Assembly (NCBI RefSeq): GCF_015356755.1
Contig: NZ_JADFCO010000064.1
Span: 351,651-415,650 of the forward strand
DNA: 64,000 bases
Direction of reading: 5' to 3'
From: Nonlabens antarcticus
Lineage (GTDB): Bacteria > Bacteroidota > Bacteroidia > Flavobacteriales > Flavobacteriaceae
Each line of letters starts with the position of its first letter. Within the stretch, counting starts at the first letter, position 1. A program made the translations under genes and the position numbers. The notes under the pieces are model-generated. The model was not told the origin of the DNA and did no database searches. It was given only the letters and a program-made list of their open reading frames with translations. This document shows positions 54,982 through 64,000 of the stretch, in pieces.

Positions 54982-55017
54982 CCCACCTCCCAAGCAATTG
55001 GGAGGTGGGTTTTTTTA
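54982..55017 (+). terminator. Strong rho-independent terminator after dnaJ
   Basis: 12-bp perfect GC-rich stem (54982-54993 with 54998-55009), GCAA loop, seven T residues. Confidence 0.95.
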
Positions 55018-55110
55018 TGACATATTTGAAATGGATTTGATTCTATTAAAAAATTCAAAAATCACGATTAGTACTTTGTATATTATTAATTTAGCGGCAT
55101 TAACAAGTCT

Positions 55111-56040
55111 ATGGAATACGCTCTAGAAGCTCTCAGCATTTCTAAATCCTACGGTAACTATAAAGCACTCAATGATGTGACTATTCAAGTTCCTAAAGGA
55201 AGCATATATGGATTATTAGGGCCTAATGGCGCTGGTAAAACATCACTTATAAGGATCATCAATCAAATTACCGCTCCCGATCAAGGAATGGTAAAGCTTA
55301 ATAGTGAACCGCTGCAACCGCATCATATATCTCAAATAGGTTATATGCCAGAGGAGCGCGGTTTGTATAAATCAATGAAGGTAGGTGAGCAATGTATCTA
55401 TCTGGCCCAACTTAAAGGAATGAAAAAGGCAGAGGCTAAAGAAAAGCTTTTGTTCTGGTTTGAACGCCTAGGTATGCAAGGCTGGTGGAATAAAAAACTC
55501 CAAGAACTTTCTAAAGGGATGGCGCAAAAAGTCCAGTTTATTGTAACTGTTCTTCATGAGCCTGATATTCTAATTTTTGACGAGCCGTTCTCTGGATTTG
55601 ATCCATTGAATGCAGATTTGATCAAGGATGAAATTTTACGTCTGCGAGATTTAGGATCCACTATAATATTCTCTACTCACCGCATGGAAAGCGTAGAGGA
55701 ATTATGTGATTATATCGCGCTGATTAATAAATCAAATGTTGTTTTACAAGGTAAATTGAATGAGGTGAAACAAACCTATCGCAACCGTACTTATGCGGTG
55801 TCGGTTATTTGTTCAGATCATCAACGAGCGATACGTCAAATGAAAAGTATTGTGGACGTAGAACCAGCAGAATTTAGAGGGTTAGACAATACAACAGATA
55901 TGACAATACGGATTCCTGAAGATGTAACGATCCCGCAAGTTTTGCAAGAGCTTACCAGTTTGGGGGAGTTGACACACTTCAGCGAGGTTATTCCTAGTGT
56001 CAATGAAATATTTATTAAAACGGTACGTGAGGATGGATAA
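55111..56040 (+). CDS. ABC transporter ATPase (NatA/drug-export type)
   Basis: 309 residues. Walker A LLGPNGAGKTSL (about 36-47), signature LSKGMAQK (slightly altered LSGGQ), Walker B ILIFDEPFSGFD and the H-loop STHRM are all present. The C-terminal extension (residues 230-309) is of the NatA/ABC-2 type. Its stop overlaps the permease start by 8 bp. Confidence 0.94.
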   Translation: MEYALEALSISKSYGNYKALNDVTIQVPKGSIYGLLGPNGAGKTSLIRIINQITAPDQGMVKLNSEPLQPHHISQIGYMPEERGLYKSMKVGEQCIYLAQLKGMKKAEAKEKLLFWFERLGMQGWWNKKLQELSKGMAQKVQFIVTVLHEPDILIFDEPFSGFDPLNADLIKDEILRLRDLGSTIIFSTHRMESVEELCDYIALINKSNVVLQGKLNEVKQTYRNRTYAVSVICSDHQRAIRQMKSIVDVEPAEFRGLDNTTDMTIRIPEDVTIPQVLQELTSLGELTHFSEVIPSVNEIFIKTVREDG

Positions 56041-57328
56041 GTTGTGGTTGATTTTAAAGCGGGAATATATCAATAAGGTGCGCAATCGTACGTTTGTGAT
56101 CATGACATTTGTGAGTCCATTGATATTCATAGGAGTCATATTACTAATAGGCTGGCTTACCAGTGTTAATAATAGTGACTTGAAAAAAGTTGCGATTCTG
56201 GATGAAACTGGTGAAAACTTCACTGCATTATTTGAAGATACCAGCGACTATGATTATCAGAACTTAGAAAGTGTAACTTTAGAAAACGCACTTAAGATAA
56301 GTACCGACAATAGTAACTACGGATTGATTCATATTACTAGTGATGCAAATTCTGAGGTAAAAGCGATTATTTACAGTGATGACTCACCATCAGTTTCATT
56401 TATAAACTCCATAGAAGACCGTCTTTCAAAAAAAGCCACTGAAGACAAATTAGTGAGTGAAGGAGTTGATTTAAATATGCTTGAAAATTCAAGAATAGAT
56501 GCTAATGTAGCACTGCAAACCTATTCTGGAGTGGTTAGTAGTAAAGCATCCAGTTGGGTGAAAATTGCGCTGGGTGGTGCTTCAGGATATTTATTAATGA
56601 TGTTCATTATTATTTATGGCAACATGGTGATGCGATCTGTGATTGAGGAAAAAACGAACAGGATTATTGAGATCATAGTGAGTTCTGTGAAGCCTATATA
56701 TTTGATGTTGGGTAAAATCATAGGAACGTCACTCGCTGGTGTGACCCAGTTTGTAATTTGGATAATTTTGGGATTGATTTTGATTGTGGTGGGATCTGCC
56801 GTATTTGGGGTAGAAGCCTTTCAAAATCCTGCCAGCCAGGATATGGTTAATCAAGCACAGAATACAGATCAGATTCAAATGATAGTGAACGACATCATGC
56901 AACTACCACTTGCAACAATGATTAGCTGTTTCTTGATCTATTTTATAGGAGGTTATTTTTTATATGCAGCCATTTACACGGCCATAGGAGCAGCTGTTGA
57001 CAGTGAGACAGATACACAACAATTTATGCTACCCGTTATTTTGCCTTTAATGCTATCGATATACGTTGGTTTTTTCAGTGTGATAGATAATCCTAACGGC
57101 ACCATCGCAGTAATCTTTTCTTACATACCACTTACATCACCTATAGTGATGTTAATGCGTATTCCTTTTGGTGAGATTACGTGGTGGCAATTAGCAATCA
57201 GTATATCCATTCTATATGTATCTATAGTATTAGTAGCATATCTAGCTGCTAAAATTTATAGAATCGGTATTTTGATGTATGGTAAGAAAACCACATGGAA
57301 AGACCTGTATAAATGGCTTAAATACTAA
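56033..57328 (+). CDS. ABC-2 type permease (NatB-like)
   Basis: 431 residues from the Met at 56033 (the open frame starts 12 codons earlier). One N-terminal helix, a large extracytoplasmic loop (about 45-170), then six helices (for example GYLLMMFIIIYGNMVMRSVIEEKTNRI). With the preceding ATPase it should export Na+ or a small molecule. mscS-like gene follows with TAATG overlap. Confidence 0.92.
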   Translation: MDKLWLILKREYINKVRNRTFVIMTFVSPLIFIGVILLIGWLTSVNNSDLKKVAILDETGENFTALFEDTSDYDYQNLESVTLENALKISTDNSNYGLIHITSDANSEVKAIIYSDDSPSVSFINSIEDRLSKKATEDKLVSEGVDLNMLENSRIDANVALQTYSGVVSSKASSWVKIALGGASGYLLMMFIIIYGNMVMRSVIEEKTNRIIEIIVSSVKPIYLMLGKIIGTSLAGVTQFVIWIILGLILIVVGSAVFGVEAFQNPASQDMVNQAQNTDQIQMIVNDIMQLPLATMISCFLIYFIGGYFLYAAIYTAIGAAVDSETDTQQFMLPVILPLMLSIYVGFFSVIDNPNGTIAVIFSYIPLTSPIVMLMRIPFGEITWWQLAISISILYVSIVLVAYLAAKIYRIGILMYGKKTTWKDLYKWLKY

Positions 57329-58248
57329 TGGATCTCGACTGGCAAAAAATAGAAGACTTTTTTACCTATCCAATAATTGAGTCTTCTGGAAAGGATTCAT
57401 TTCATTTAGATACGTGGATGTTGATTCTTACGGCTATTGGAATAATCGCGGTAAGTTTATCATTGCGTGCCATCAGGAAGGTTTTTACCCGTAAAATGAA
57501 TTCAACTGATAAACTCAAGTTTGAAAGCATTTTTAAGTTTTTCAACTACTTAGTTTATCTGATTGTTCTTTTAATAATTCTCCACAGTTACTCCGTTAAA
57601 CTAACAGCAGTTTTAACGGCTAGTGCGGCAATATTCGTTGGGATAGGTTTTGCGCTGCAGGATTTTTTCAAAGACATCATTGCAGGAATCACCATATTGA
57701 TCGATAAATCATTACTCATTGATGATGTTATTGAAACCCATGGCACGATAGGACGCGTTTTTGAAATTAGGTTGCGCAGTACGCGTGCCATAACCAGAGA
57801 CGATAAAGTGCTTATAATTCCCAACCATCTATTTTTGACCGAAACGATTTTTAATTATACTCAAAATCATACCAAGACGAGAGAAGTAGTTGAGGTAGGT
57901 GTTGCTTATGGAAGTGATGTTAGGTTAGTGGAGCAGTTGCTACTGCAGTGTGCAAAGTCTGAGAAAACGATTCTTAAAAGTCCTGAACCATTTGTGATGT
58001 TTAATAACTTCGGAGAAAGTAGTTTAGACTTTGGAATTTATTATTACGTTAGGGATAGTTTCACAGATCCACGGGTGAAGAGTAATGTGCGATTTGAGAT
58101 CGAAAAGGTTTTTAGGGAACACAACATCTCCATTCCTTTCCCACAAAGAGATGTGCATTTCTATCAATCAAACCCTATTAACCTTAAAAGCATTGATAAT
58201 AAAGATTCCAGTAATAAAGATTCACCATTAAAAGATGAAAACCTGTAG
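57328..58248 (+). CDS. MscS-family mechanosensitive channel
   Basis: 306 residues. Two or three N-terminal helices and the pore/hinge segment (LTASAAIFVGIGFALQDFFKDIIAGITILIDKSLLIDDVIET) are typical of MscS; the beta domain follows with HGTIGRVFEIRLRSTRAITRDD. Opens under membrane tension. Third gene of the ABC-2 operon. Confidence 0.92.
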   Translation: MDLDWQKIEDFFTYPIIESSGKDSFHLDTWMLILTAIGIIAVSLSLRAIRKVFTRKMNSTDKLKFESIFKFFNYLVYLIVLLIILHSYSVKLTAVLTASAAIFVGIGFALQDFFKDIIAGITILIDKSLLIDDVIETHGTIGRVFEIRLRSTRAITRDDKVLIIPNHLFLTETIFNYTQNHTKTREVVEVGVAYGSDVRLVEQLLLQCAKSEKTILKSPEPFVMFNNFGESSLDFGIYYYVRDSFTDPRVKSNVRFEIEKVFREHNISIPFPQRDVHFYQSNPINLKSIDNKDSSNKDSPLKDENL

Positions 58249-58265
58249 TCATATTATGGTGAGAT

Positions 58266-58281
58266 CGCTTTCGCGAAAGCG
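58266..58281. repeat. Palindrome CGCTTTCGCGAAAGCG, copy 17
   Basis: Perfect 16-mer in the gap between the MscS and DUF6268-like genes. Confidence 0.95.
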
Positions 58282-58340
58282 TACAATTCACAAAAAACAA
58301 TAACATGTACCGGACAAATTAGGTACCTTTAAAGTTTCCT

Positions 58341-59234
58341 ATGAAAAATATACTGAGAGTCATTCTCTTATTATGCGCGACGAGTTATAGCTTGAACGCA
58401 CAAACCACCGATCTTGCTAGGGTGGAGTATTTAAATATTCCATTTTCAAAATCTGACAATTCAATTCAACGATATCGCGCTTTTATTCAAGCACCCATAC
58501 CGCTAGACAACGATCTCAATAAATTAATCGTCATAGGTTTGGAATATCGATATGTAGATATCAACATCAAAGACATGGTTCCCTTTGATACTGAAATTGT
58601 TTCCTCCACTCAAAATATGGAAGTTAGTCTGGGCTATGTATTTAGATCATCCTCAAACCCAGACTGGAGGTTTGGGATTAGAGGTCTTGCAAGAATCAGT
58701 TCAAATTTACAGGATGAACCTATAAGCGATGACTTCATATATGGTGCTGCAGGATATGCTATTTATGATAAGACTAAAGATGAGAATGTGGATAAACCCT
58801 ACCGCTGGATTTTAGGATTAGAATACACGACTACACCGGGAAGAAATTATCCATTACCTATAATAAATTATTATCGCGAGTTTGCACCTAACTGGACTTA
58901 TACCTTAGGAGTTCCTAAGACTAATGTGCGTCGTTATTTGAATGACTCACACAAGGATGCCATACAGGCGTTTGTGACGCTTGATAATTTTTATGGAAAC
59001 ATACAGCAGAATATCAACATCGATGGACAGACGGCAGAAAATATTTCAATGACGGTAGTTTTAGCAGGATTGGGATATGAACACTATTTTACAGATCATT
59101 TATTATTTTACGGTTACGGCGCCTATACTATTAGCAATGACTTTAGATTAAGGGACAATGATCGAAACGATATTTATACCATTAATGAAGACAACAGTTT
59201 CTACTTTAGAACTGGTCTTAAATTTAAGTTTTAA
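58341..59234 (+). CDS. DUF6268-like outer-membrane beta-barrel protein
   Basis: 297 residues. Signal peptide (ILRVILLLCATSYSLNAQT, cleavage at NAQ-TT) and many alternating strands ending in FRTGLKFKF. I think it is DUF6268. Coupled by TAATG to the sigma-54-type regulator gene, which may use its product as part of an envelope response; that is inference. Confidence 0.8.
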   Translation: MKNILRVILLLCATSYSLNAQTTDLARVEYLNIPFSKSDNSIQRYRAFIQAPIPLDNDLNKLIVIGLEYRYVDINIKDMVPFDTEIVSSTQNMEVSLGYVFRSSSNPDWRFGIRGLARISSNLQDEPISDDFIYGAAGYAIYDKTKDENVDKPYRWILGLEYTTTPGRNYPLPIINYYREFAPNWTYTLGVPKTNVRRYLNDSHKDAIQAFVTLDNFYGNIQQNINIDGQTAENISMTVVLAGLGYEHYFTDHLLFYGYGAYTISNDFRLRDNDRNDIYTINEDNSFYFRTGLKFKF

Positions 59235-60400
59235 TGACTTCAAGCATATTATTGATAGAGGATGAAGCAGCAATTAGAAGAGTGCTATCAAAAATCCTCC
59301 AAGAAGAAAATAAAGGATATAAGGTTACAGAGGCAACAGACGGTATTGAGGGTGTTGAACTAGTCCGTGATAATGACTATGACCTCGTTTTGTGCGATAT
59401 TAAAATGCCCAAAATGGACGGTGTAGAAGTTCTAACTGCCATTAAAAAAATCAAGCCAGAGATTCCCGTGGTTATGATTTCAGGACACGGCGATCTTGAT
59501 ACAGCTGTAAACACTATGAGATTAGGTGCTTTTGATTATATCGCAAAACCGCCAGATCTCAATAGGTTATTGAACACCGTTAGAAATGCTCTGGATCGTA
59601 AAGAACTGGTCGTTGAAAATAACCGACTTAAGAAAAAGGTAAGTAAGAATTATGAAATGGTGGGTGATAGCGAGCTCATCTTTATAATCAAGAACATCAT
59701 TGAAAAGGTAGCACCTACAGATGCCAGGGTTCTTATAACTGGAGAAAACGGAACAGGAAAGGAACTTGTCGCACACTGGTTGCACGAGAAAAGTAAGAGG
59801 TCTGCAGGACCTTTTATTGAAGTGAACTGTGCAGCAATACCCAGCGAACTCATAGAAAGCGAACTTTTTGGACATGTTAAAGGAAGTTTTACGGGAGCCA
59901 ATAAAGACCGCGCTGGAAAATTTGAAGCAGCAAACGGCGGTACTATTTTTCTAGACGAGATAGGAGATATGAGCCTTAAAGCACAAGCTAAAGTTTTAAG
60001 GGCACTTCAAGAAAACAAAATCCAGCGCGTTGGAAGTGATAAGGATATTAAAGTGGATGTGCGTATACTGGCAGCAACAAACAAAAACCTGAAAAAGGAA
60101 ATAGAGGAAAGTAACTTCAGGGAAGACTTGTATCACCGTCTTGCAGTAATCTTGTTGAATGTTCCTTCCCTCAATGAACGGCGTGAGGATATACCATTAC
60201 TCGCAAACTTTTTTGCAGAAAAAATTGCTAAAGAACACGGTACTCAAACTAAAGCCTTTGACGATAAAGCACTCAAGTTGCTACAGGAATATGACTGGAC
60301 CGGTAACATACGTGAGTTGCGCAACGTTATAGAACGATTGATTATCTTAGGGGGTAAACAAATAAGCGAGAAAGACGTAAAGTTGTTCGCTAGTAAATAA
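59234..60400 (+). CDS. NtrC-family sigma-54 response regulator without DNA-binding domain
   Basis: 388 residues. Receiver domain 1-120 with phospho-Asp 55 (LVLCDIKMPKMDG), AAA+ domain about 140-380 with GENGTGKE, GSFTGA (loop that touches sigma-54) and Walker B FLDEIGDM. The protein ends about 10 residues after the AAA+ domain (NIRELRNVIERLIILGGK), so the usual FIS-type HTH is missing. It may act from solution or be recruited by a partner. Confidence 0.93.
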   Translation: MTSSILLIEDEAAIRRVLSKILQEENKGYKVTEATDGIEGVELVRDNDYDLVLCDIKMPKMDGVEVLTAIKKIKPEIPVVMISGHGDLDTAVNTMRLGAFDYIAKPPDLNRLLNTVRNALDRKELVVENNRLKKKVSKNYEMVGDSELIFIIKNIIEKVAPTDARVLITGENGTGKELVAHWLHEKSKRSAGPFIEVNCAAIPSELIESELFGHVKGSFTGANKDRAGKFEAANGGTIFLDEIGDMSLKAQAKVLRALQENKIQRVGSDKDIKVDVRILAATNKNLKKEIEESNFREDLYHRLAVILLNVPSLNERREDIPLLANFFAEKIAKEHGTQTKAFDDKALKLLQEYDWTGNIRELRNVIERLIILGGKQISEKDVKLFASK

Positions 60401-60405
60401 TAGCT

Positions 60406-61275
60406 ATGAATCTTGAAAGTTACCGCGCCACTCCCGATAAAAAACTATCGGACTTCAATACCGTTGCTAATGAGCCGCTCAAAAAGAAGGCCGCTAAAAA
60501 GGCACTGAAAAAATCACGGAAGGCATTAGCAGATTTTCAAGAGCGATTGTACGCAGACGACCGCAAGGCTATTTTAGTTTGCTTTCAGGGAATGGATACA
60601 TCGGGTAAAGACAGCCTCATTCGGGAAGTATTTGAGGATTTTAATGTTCGCGGTGTGGAACAGCATAGTTTCAAGACACCTACAGATCTCGAGTTATCTC
60701 ACAATTATTTGTGGCGTCACTATATAGCTTTGCCCAGTAAAGGACATTTTGGGATATTCAACCGCACTCACTATGAAAATGTACTCGTTACAAGAGTTCA
60801 TCCAGAGTATTTACTTAAAGAAAACCTCCCGGGAATTCGTGAGGTTGAAGATATTGATGATGATTTCTGGCAAATGCGCTTTAAACAGATCAATGATTTT
60901 GAAGAGACCCTGGTTCAGAATGGAACAATCATTTTCAAGTTCTTTTTGAATCTAAGCAAGAAGGAGCAAAAGAACCGTTTATTACGCAGGCTTAACCTTC
61001 CAGAAAAGAACTGGAAATTCTCTGCTGGAGATTTGAAAGAGCGACTGCTCTGGGATGATTATATGAAAGCTTATGATGATGCCATTCAAAATACCTGTAA
61101 GAAAAATGCACCATGGTTCGTGATTCCTGCAGATGATAAACCCATGGCCAGATTAATCGTTGCCAATATTCTTTTGCATCATTTAGAGGGTCTGGAAAAT
61201 ATTAAATTTCCACATTTAGACGACGATACTGCAGGTCGATTAGAAGAATTCAAGGCGGTTTTGAATAACGAGTAA
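60406..61275 (+). CDS. Polyphosphate kinase 2 family protein
   Basis: 289 residues. Walker A-like FQGMDTSGKDSLIR (about 61-74), lid and catalytic parts FNRTHYENVLVTRVHPEYL and ERLLWDDYMKAYDDAI. PPK2 enzymes phosphorylate nucleoside mono- or diphosphates with polyphosphate; which nucleotide cannot be told. Follows the regulator gene by 5 bp. Confidence 0.94.
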   Translation: MNLESYRATPDKKLSDFNTVANEPLKKKAAKKALKKSRKALADFQERLYADDRKAILVCFQGMDTSGKDSLIREVFEDFNVRGVEQHSFKTPTDLELSHNYLWRHYIALPSKGHFGIFNRTHYENVLVTRVHPEYLLKENLPGIREVEDIDDDFWQMRFKQINDFEETLVQNGTIIFKFFLNLSKKEQKNRLLRRLNLPEKNWKFSAGDLKERLLWDDYMKAYDDAIQNTCKKNAPWFVIPADDKPMARLIVANILLHHLEGLENIKFPHLDDDTAGRLEEFKAVLNNE

Positions 61276-61306
61276 ATCATATTTATAATTCGATTTGTAA
61301 ACATCT

Positions 61307-61322
61307 CGCTTTCGCGAAAGCG
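61307..61322. repeat. Palindrome CGCTTTCGCGAAAGCG, copy 18
   Basis: Perfect 16-mer in the gap between the PPK2 gene and the 108-aa gene. Confidence 0.95.
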
Positions 61323-61387
61323 GTTTCCCACATAGAAAGAAATCAGATTTTGTAATTTTTGAACAGCAACTTTTAGTTATCTAAGCC

Positions 61388-61714
61388 ATGAAAGAATTGC
61401 ATGATTTACTAGAAACTTTAATCAGTACATTGCAAGGTACTTGGAGTTCTATTGCATTTCTGAAGATTAAGAATGAACTCCATAGAGGCTTTACAATAAA
61501 CCATCCCGCTGTTTTCATCCCCTGGAATATTACGGAAAATGAATTGGCACTACTGTTTTCAGGAAAGAAGCTGCAACATATTTCAGAAGGATATTACACA
61601 TTACCCTGTGAACCTTTAAAAGGATTGGATTGCACCGTAGGCTTTCATTTCAATCTGCAGTTAAACGGAATCTTAAACGAATTAGAATTCTTTAGAGTTG
61701 AGCCGGAAGGTTGA
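61388..61714 (+). CDS. Hypothetical protein (108 aa)
   Basis: 108 residues, no signal or membrane segment. The sequence GTWSSIAFLKIKNELHRGFTINHPAVFIPW suggests a small mixed alpha/beta domain; no family recognised. It sits alone between ppk2 and a 370-bp gap, so support is only an open frame of coding-like composition. Confidence 0.6.
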   Translation: MKELHDLLETLISTLQGTWSSIAFLKIKNELHRGFTINHPAVFIPWNITENELALLFSGKKLQHISEGYYTLPCEPLKGLDCTVGFHFNLQLNGILNELEFFRVEPEG

Positions 61715-62088
61715 AAGCGATCTTTTGCGCTATTACAATCTCATTTTGAAAATAAATTTGGAAATGCCACAAGCGGATTTCAGGGCTCTAACGGCTTTCT
61801 TAACTATACATGGAACTTCAAAAGAGTTCAAATCGTTCATTTTATACAAGATTGATTTGGATATGAGGAACATTTGAGAGTTAAAAGGGTTAAGTGACAA
61901 AAAAAGCACTGACAAGCAGTTGTTTTCCAAGCTTTCATTAGCATTTGCAATAGAAGATAAGATTTCTAAAATGCAATTTTCGAATCAATCCAACTCTATT
62001 TCTTTTATATAAAGGAGGTTTGTTTCAATAATCACTTGGTCCATTAATAGTCGAGTTCTAAGAAGCTATCTTTACCGACTTTTTACAG
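61715..62088. other. Gap of about 370 bp before the MATE gene
   Basis: No ORF that I accept; a 65-codon minus-strand frame (61733-61930) lacks any supporting feature. AT-rich, no hairpin found. Confidence 0.5.
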
Positions 62089-63423
62089 ATGATACTTTCA
62101 AAATACACCGTCGAATTCAAACGTAACATGACCATTGCTTTGCCTATTATGGCGGGACAGGTTGCGCATCTTTTAGTAGCCCTCGCAGATAATATTATGG
62201 TGGGCAAGTTGGGTGCTGAGCAGCTAGCAGCGGTTTCATTAGGGAACACCTTTATTTTTATCGCATTGTCTGTCGGTATGGGGTTCTCATTTGCAATCAC
62301 ACCTTTAGTTGCAGAGGCTGATGGAAATAAGAATGTGGAAGTTGCCAGAGCTGCCTTTCATAATGGATTTGTAATGTGTGCGATAAACGGTTTGTTATTA
62401 GTACTAATCCTATTTTTTGCTGAGCCCATTTTATACAAAATGGATCAACCAGAAGAGGTTGTGCGTCTGGCCATTCCATACATGCGCATCGTTGGCTTCT
62501 CACTCATACCGTTAATGTTGTTTCAAGCGATGAAGCAATTTTCAGACGGGTTGTCGCTCACGCGCAATGCCATGTTTGCCACACTCATTGCAAATATTCT
62601 AAATGTGGGATTAAACTACCTTTTGATTTATGGAACATTTGGCTTTCCTAGATTAGAAGTGGAAGGAGCTGCCATAGGAACGTTGATTTCCCGTGTAGTG
62701 ATGGTTATCTTGCTTTATTTTATTTTGAAACATAGCAAGGCTACAATGATATACTTCCAGGAATTCAGCAAGCTTTCTTGGACTTACTTTAAGTCACTTA
62801 TAAATTTAGGCCTTCCCACAGCGCTGCAAATGTTCTTTGAGGTGTCACTGTTTACCTCTGCAATTTTTCTGTCGGGAGTTTTGGGAACAGAACATCAAGC
62901 AGCAAATCAGATCGCATTGAACCTCTCAGCACTAACCTTTATGGTGGGAGTAGGGCTTAGCGTGACAGCGACGATACGAGTGGGGAATCACCTAGCTCCT
63001 GAAAAGCGACCAAACTTGATACGTATAGCAAGATCTATTTTTCTCATGGCATTAATAGTAGACATTTTGTTTGCTGCACTGTTCTTCTTCGGAAGAAATT
63101 TACTGCCAATCATATATATCCAAGATCCAGAAGTGATCAAGTTAGCATCCGGTCTGTTGTTAATTGCCGCATGGTTTCAAATTAGTGATGGACTCCAGGT
63201 GGTAGTTTTGGGAGCATTACGCGGCCTACAAGACGTTTGGATTCCTAGTTTGATTTGTTTCTGCGCCTATTCATTGATCGGTTTCCCCATATCCTACTAC
63301 ACATCTCAAGTTGCGGGTTATGGAATCGACGGTATTTGGTTGGGGCTTTTGGCGGGACTATCCGTTTCTGCCCTATTAATGTACATGCGCTTCCGTCACC
63401 TTTCTAGAAGACCTATAAGATAG
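62089..63423 (+). CDS. MATE-family efflux pump
   Basis: 444 residues with twelve predicted helices. Conserved parts: ALPIMAGQVAHLLVALADNIMVGKLGAEQLAAVSLGNTF (helices 1 and 2 of the MATE fold) and the repeated half GLPTALQMFFEVSLF. NorM-type pumps export drugs using Na+ or H+. No gene on the same strand follows in the window. Confidence 0.94.
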   Translation: MILSKYTVEFKRNMTIALPIMAGQVAHLLVALADNIMVGKLGAEQLAAVSLGNTFIFIALSVGMGFSFAITPLVAEADGNKNVEVARAAFHNGFVMCAINGLLLVLILFFAEPILYKMDQPEEVVRLAIPYMRIVGFSLIPLMLFQAMKQFSDGLSLTRNAMFATLIANILNVGLNYLLIYGTFGFPRLEVEGAAIGTLISRVVMVILLYFILKHSKATMIYFQEFSKLSWTYFKSLINLGLPTALQMFFEVSLFTSAIFLSGVLGTEHQAANQIALNLSALTFMVGVGLSVTATIRVGNHLAPEKRPNLIRIARSIFLMALIVDILFAALFFFGRNLLPIIYIQDPEVIKLASGLLLIAAWFQISDGLQVVVLGALRGLQDVWIPSLICFCAYSLIGFPISYYTSQVAGYGIDGIWLGLLAGLSVSALLMYMRFRHLSRRPIR

Positions 63424-63741
63424 CGATATCAAGCATAAGGATGATTTTAAATTAGAAGTAATGCCTTTATAATTATTACGAATAAAAAGTTCGCTTTCGC
63501 GAAAGCCTACATTCATCATCTCCCTACACCATATAAAAAGTATAAACTTTTTAAACATACGTCTAGAGGTCTTTTCAGTTTAAAGATTGCTCAAAATAGA
63601 AATACAGAGAGGACACTTCTATTATTCAACAAGAAACTCAAACCGCTGTTTTCTCACAGCAACAAACCTGGCTATGATACCAGCGATATTAAAAGTGGAT
63701 AAAGTTCATTCGTTCACACGTGCTGATTCTCTTTAGTATTG
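63424..63741. other. Gap of about 320 bp after the MATE gene
   Basis: Contains one palindrome copy (63492) and short stop-rich frames. No intact gene seen. Confidence 0.5.
63492..63507. repeat. Palindrome variant CGCTTTCGCGAAAGCC, copy 19
   Basis: Perfect 14-base core in the gap after the MATE gene. Confidence 0.95.
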
Positions 63742-64000
63742 AAACATGAGCTCAGCATTAAAAGATATGAGTTCGGGAAAGGAAGCACAGATACCACCCC
63801 AATATCAATAAAGTTCTCCTTCAGGGCTGGAAGATGCAAACCACTACAGCTTGGACTTAAACATCAAGCTCCGACAATCCAACATACAGAACAAGAGTAT
63901 AATTTAAAGTCACAAGATAACGGAGTCTATATAATGGTAGTAGAAGGGGCTATTGAAATTAATGACACCACACTCAGCTACAGGGACGCGATAGCAATAA
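63742..64000 (+). pseudogene. Probable decayed or partial pirin-family gene
   Basis: The last stretch reads NGVYIMVVEGAIEIN, then TLSYRDAIAI, which fits the second cupin of pirin-like proteins (pattern GVYxFVxEGxVxINxxxLxxRDAxxI). Upstream pieces in another frame (EAQIPPQYQ, stop, SSPSGLEDA) resemble pirin's middle, so at least one frameshift or stop separates them. The window ends inside the gene, so it could also be part of an intact gene entering from outside with an error. Confidence 0.4.

Noticed and set aside
55882..56223. 113-codon minus-strand frame across the ABC ATPase/permease junction
   Set aside because: It is antisense to two well-supported genes that overlap there and has no recognisable features.
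61733..61930. 65-codon minus-strand frame in the gap before the MATE gene
   Set aside because: No signal, motif, promoter or terminator supports it; composition is like the surrounding non-coding DNA.

Overview
The window is about 64 kb of a low-GC chromosome from a marine-type Flavobacteriaceae (Bacteroidota). I infer this from the many TAnnTTTG-type -7 elements in place of E. coli-like promoters, the lack of clear Shine-Dalgarno sites, and family markers: two TonB-dependent receptors with lipoprotein partners, imelysin/DUF4856/HTTM genes, DUF4295 beside L28 and L33, GSCFA, a cyclophilin-FKBP fusion and a reduced-zinc DnaJ. The genus is not determinable here; Nonlabens or Dokdonia-like is a guess. 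No rRNA, tRNA, CRISPR array, IS element or prophage was seen.

Layout. 1-2.9 kb: end of a ZnuD-like receptor with its lipoprotein, then two very small envelope genes. 3-6.2 kb: two photolyase/cryptochrome genes (Fe-S (6-4) type and DASH) around a tiny membrane ORF. 6.2-10.5 kb: repeat-rich gap, flavin reductase, methyltransferase, GH3 enzyme, zincin. 10.6-17 kb: presumed iron-uptake locus (DUF4856, imelysin, HTTM, TonB receptor) with a palindromic operator candidate and two internal terminators. 17-25.3 kb: porphyrinogen-oxidase-like gene, dual-family immunophilin, then BT_3928-like protein, ABC permease, secreted protein, tpiA, prmA, clpS and an M24 peptidase. 25.4-30.6 kb: TetR-controlled tripartite exporter whose ABC domain is degenerate. 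30.7-36.5 kb: rluF-like gene, guaB-FAH-Hpt-cinA, rpmB-rpmG-DUF4295. 36.5-49 kb: empty 0.9 kb stretch, unknown protein, MtfA-like peptidase, BI-1, ECF sigma operon, DUF4230-GSCFA, RDD, alaS, M23 peptidase-MerR. 49-64 kb: beta-barrel, DUF2141, TIGR01777 epimerase, YceI, grpE-dnaJ, ABC exporter-MscS, beta-barrel-NtrC-like regulator-PPK2, MATE pump and an apparently decayed pirin gene.

The strongest unexplained signal is a perfect palindrome, GCTTTCGCGAAAGC (usually extended to CGCTTTCGCGAAAGCG). I count 19 copies, 12 inside genes and 7 between genes. In genes it is read in all three frames (AFAKA, RFRES, SLSRK) without breaking them. Spacing is unusually even: mean about 3.4 kb, no gap above 5.6 kb. 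This looks like a selected chromosomal signal rather than a feature of any one gene.
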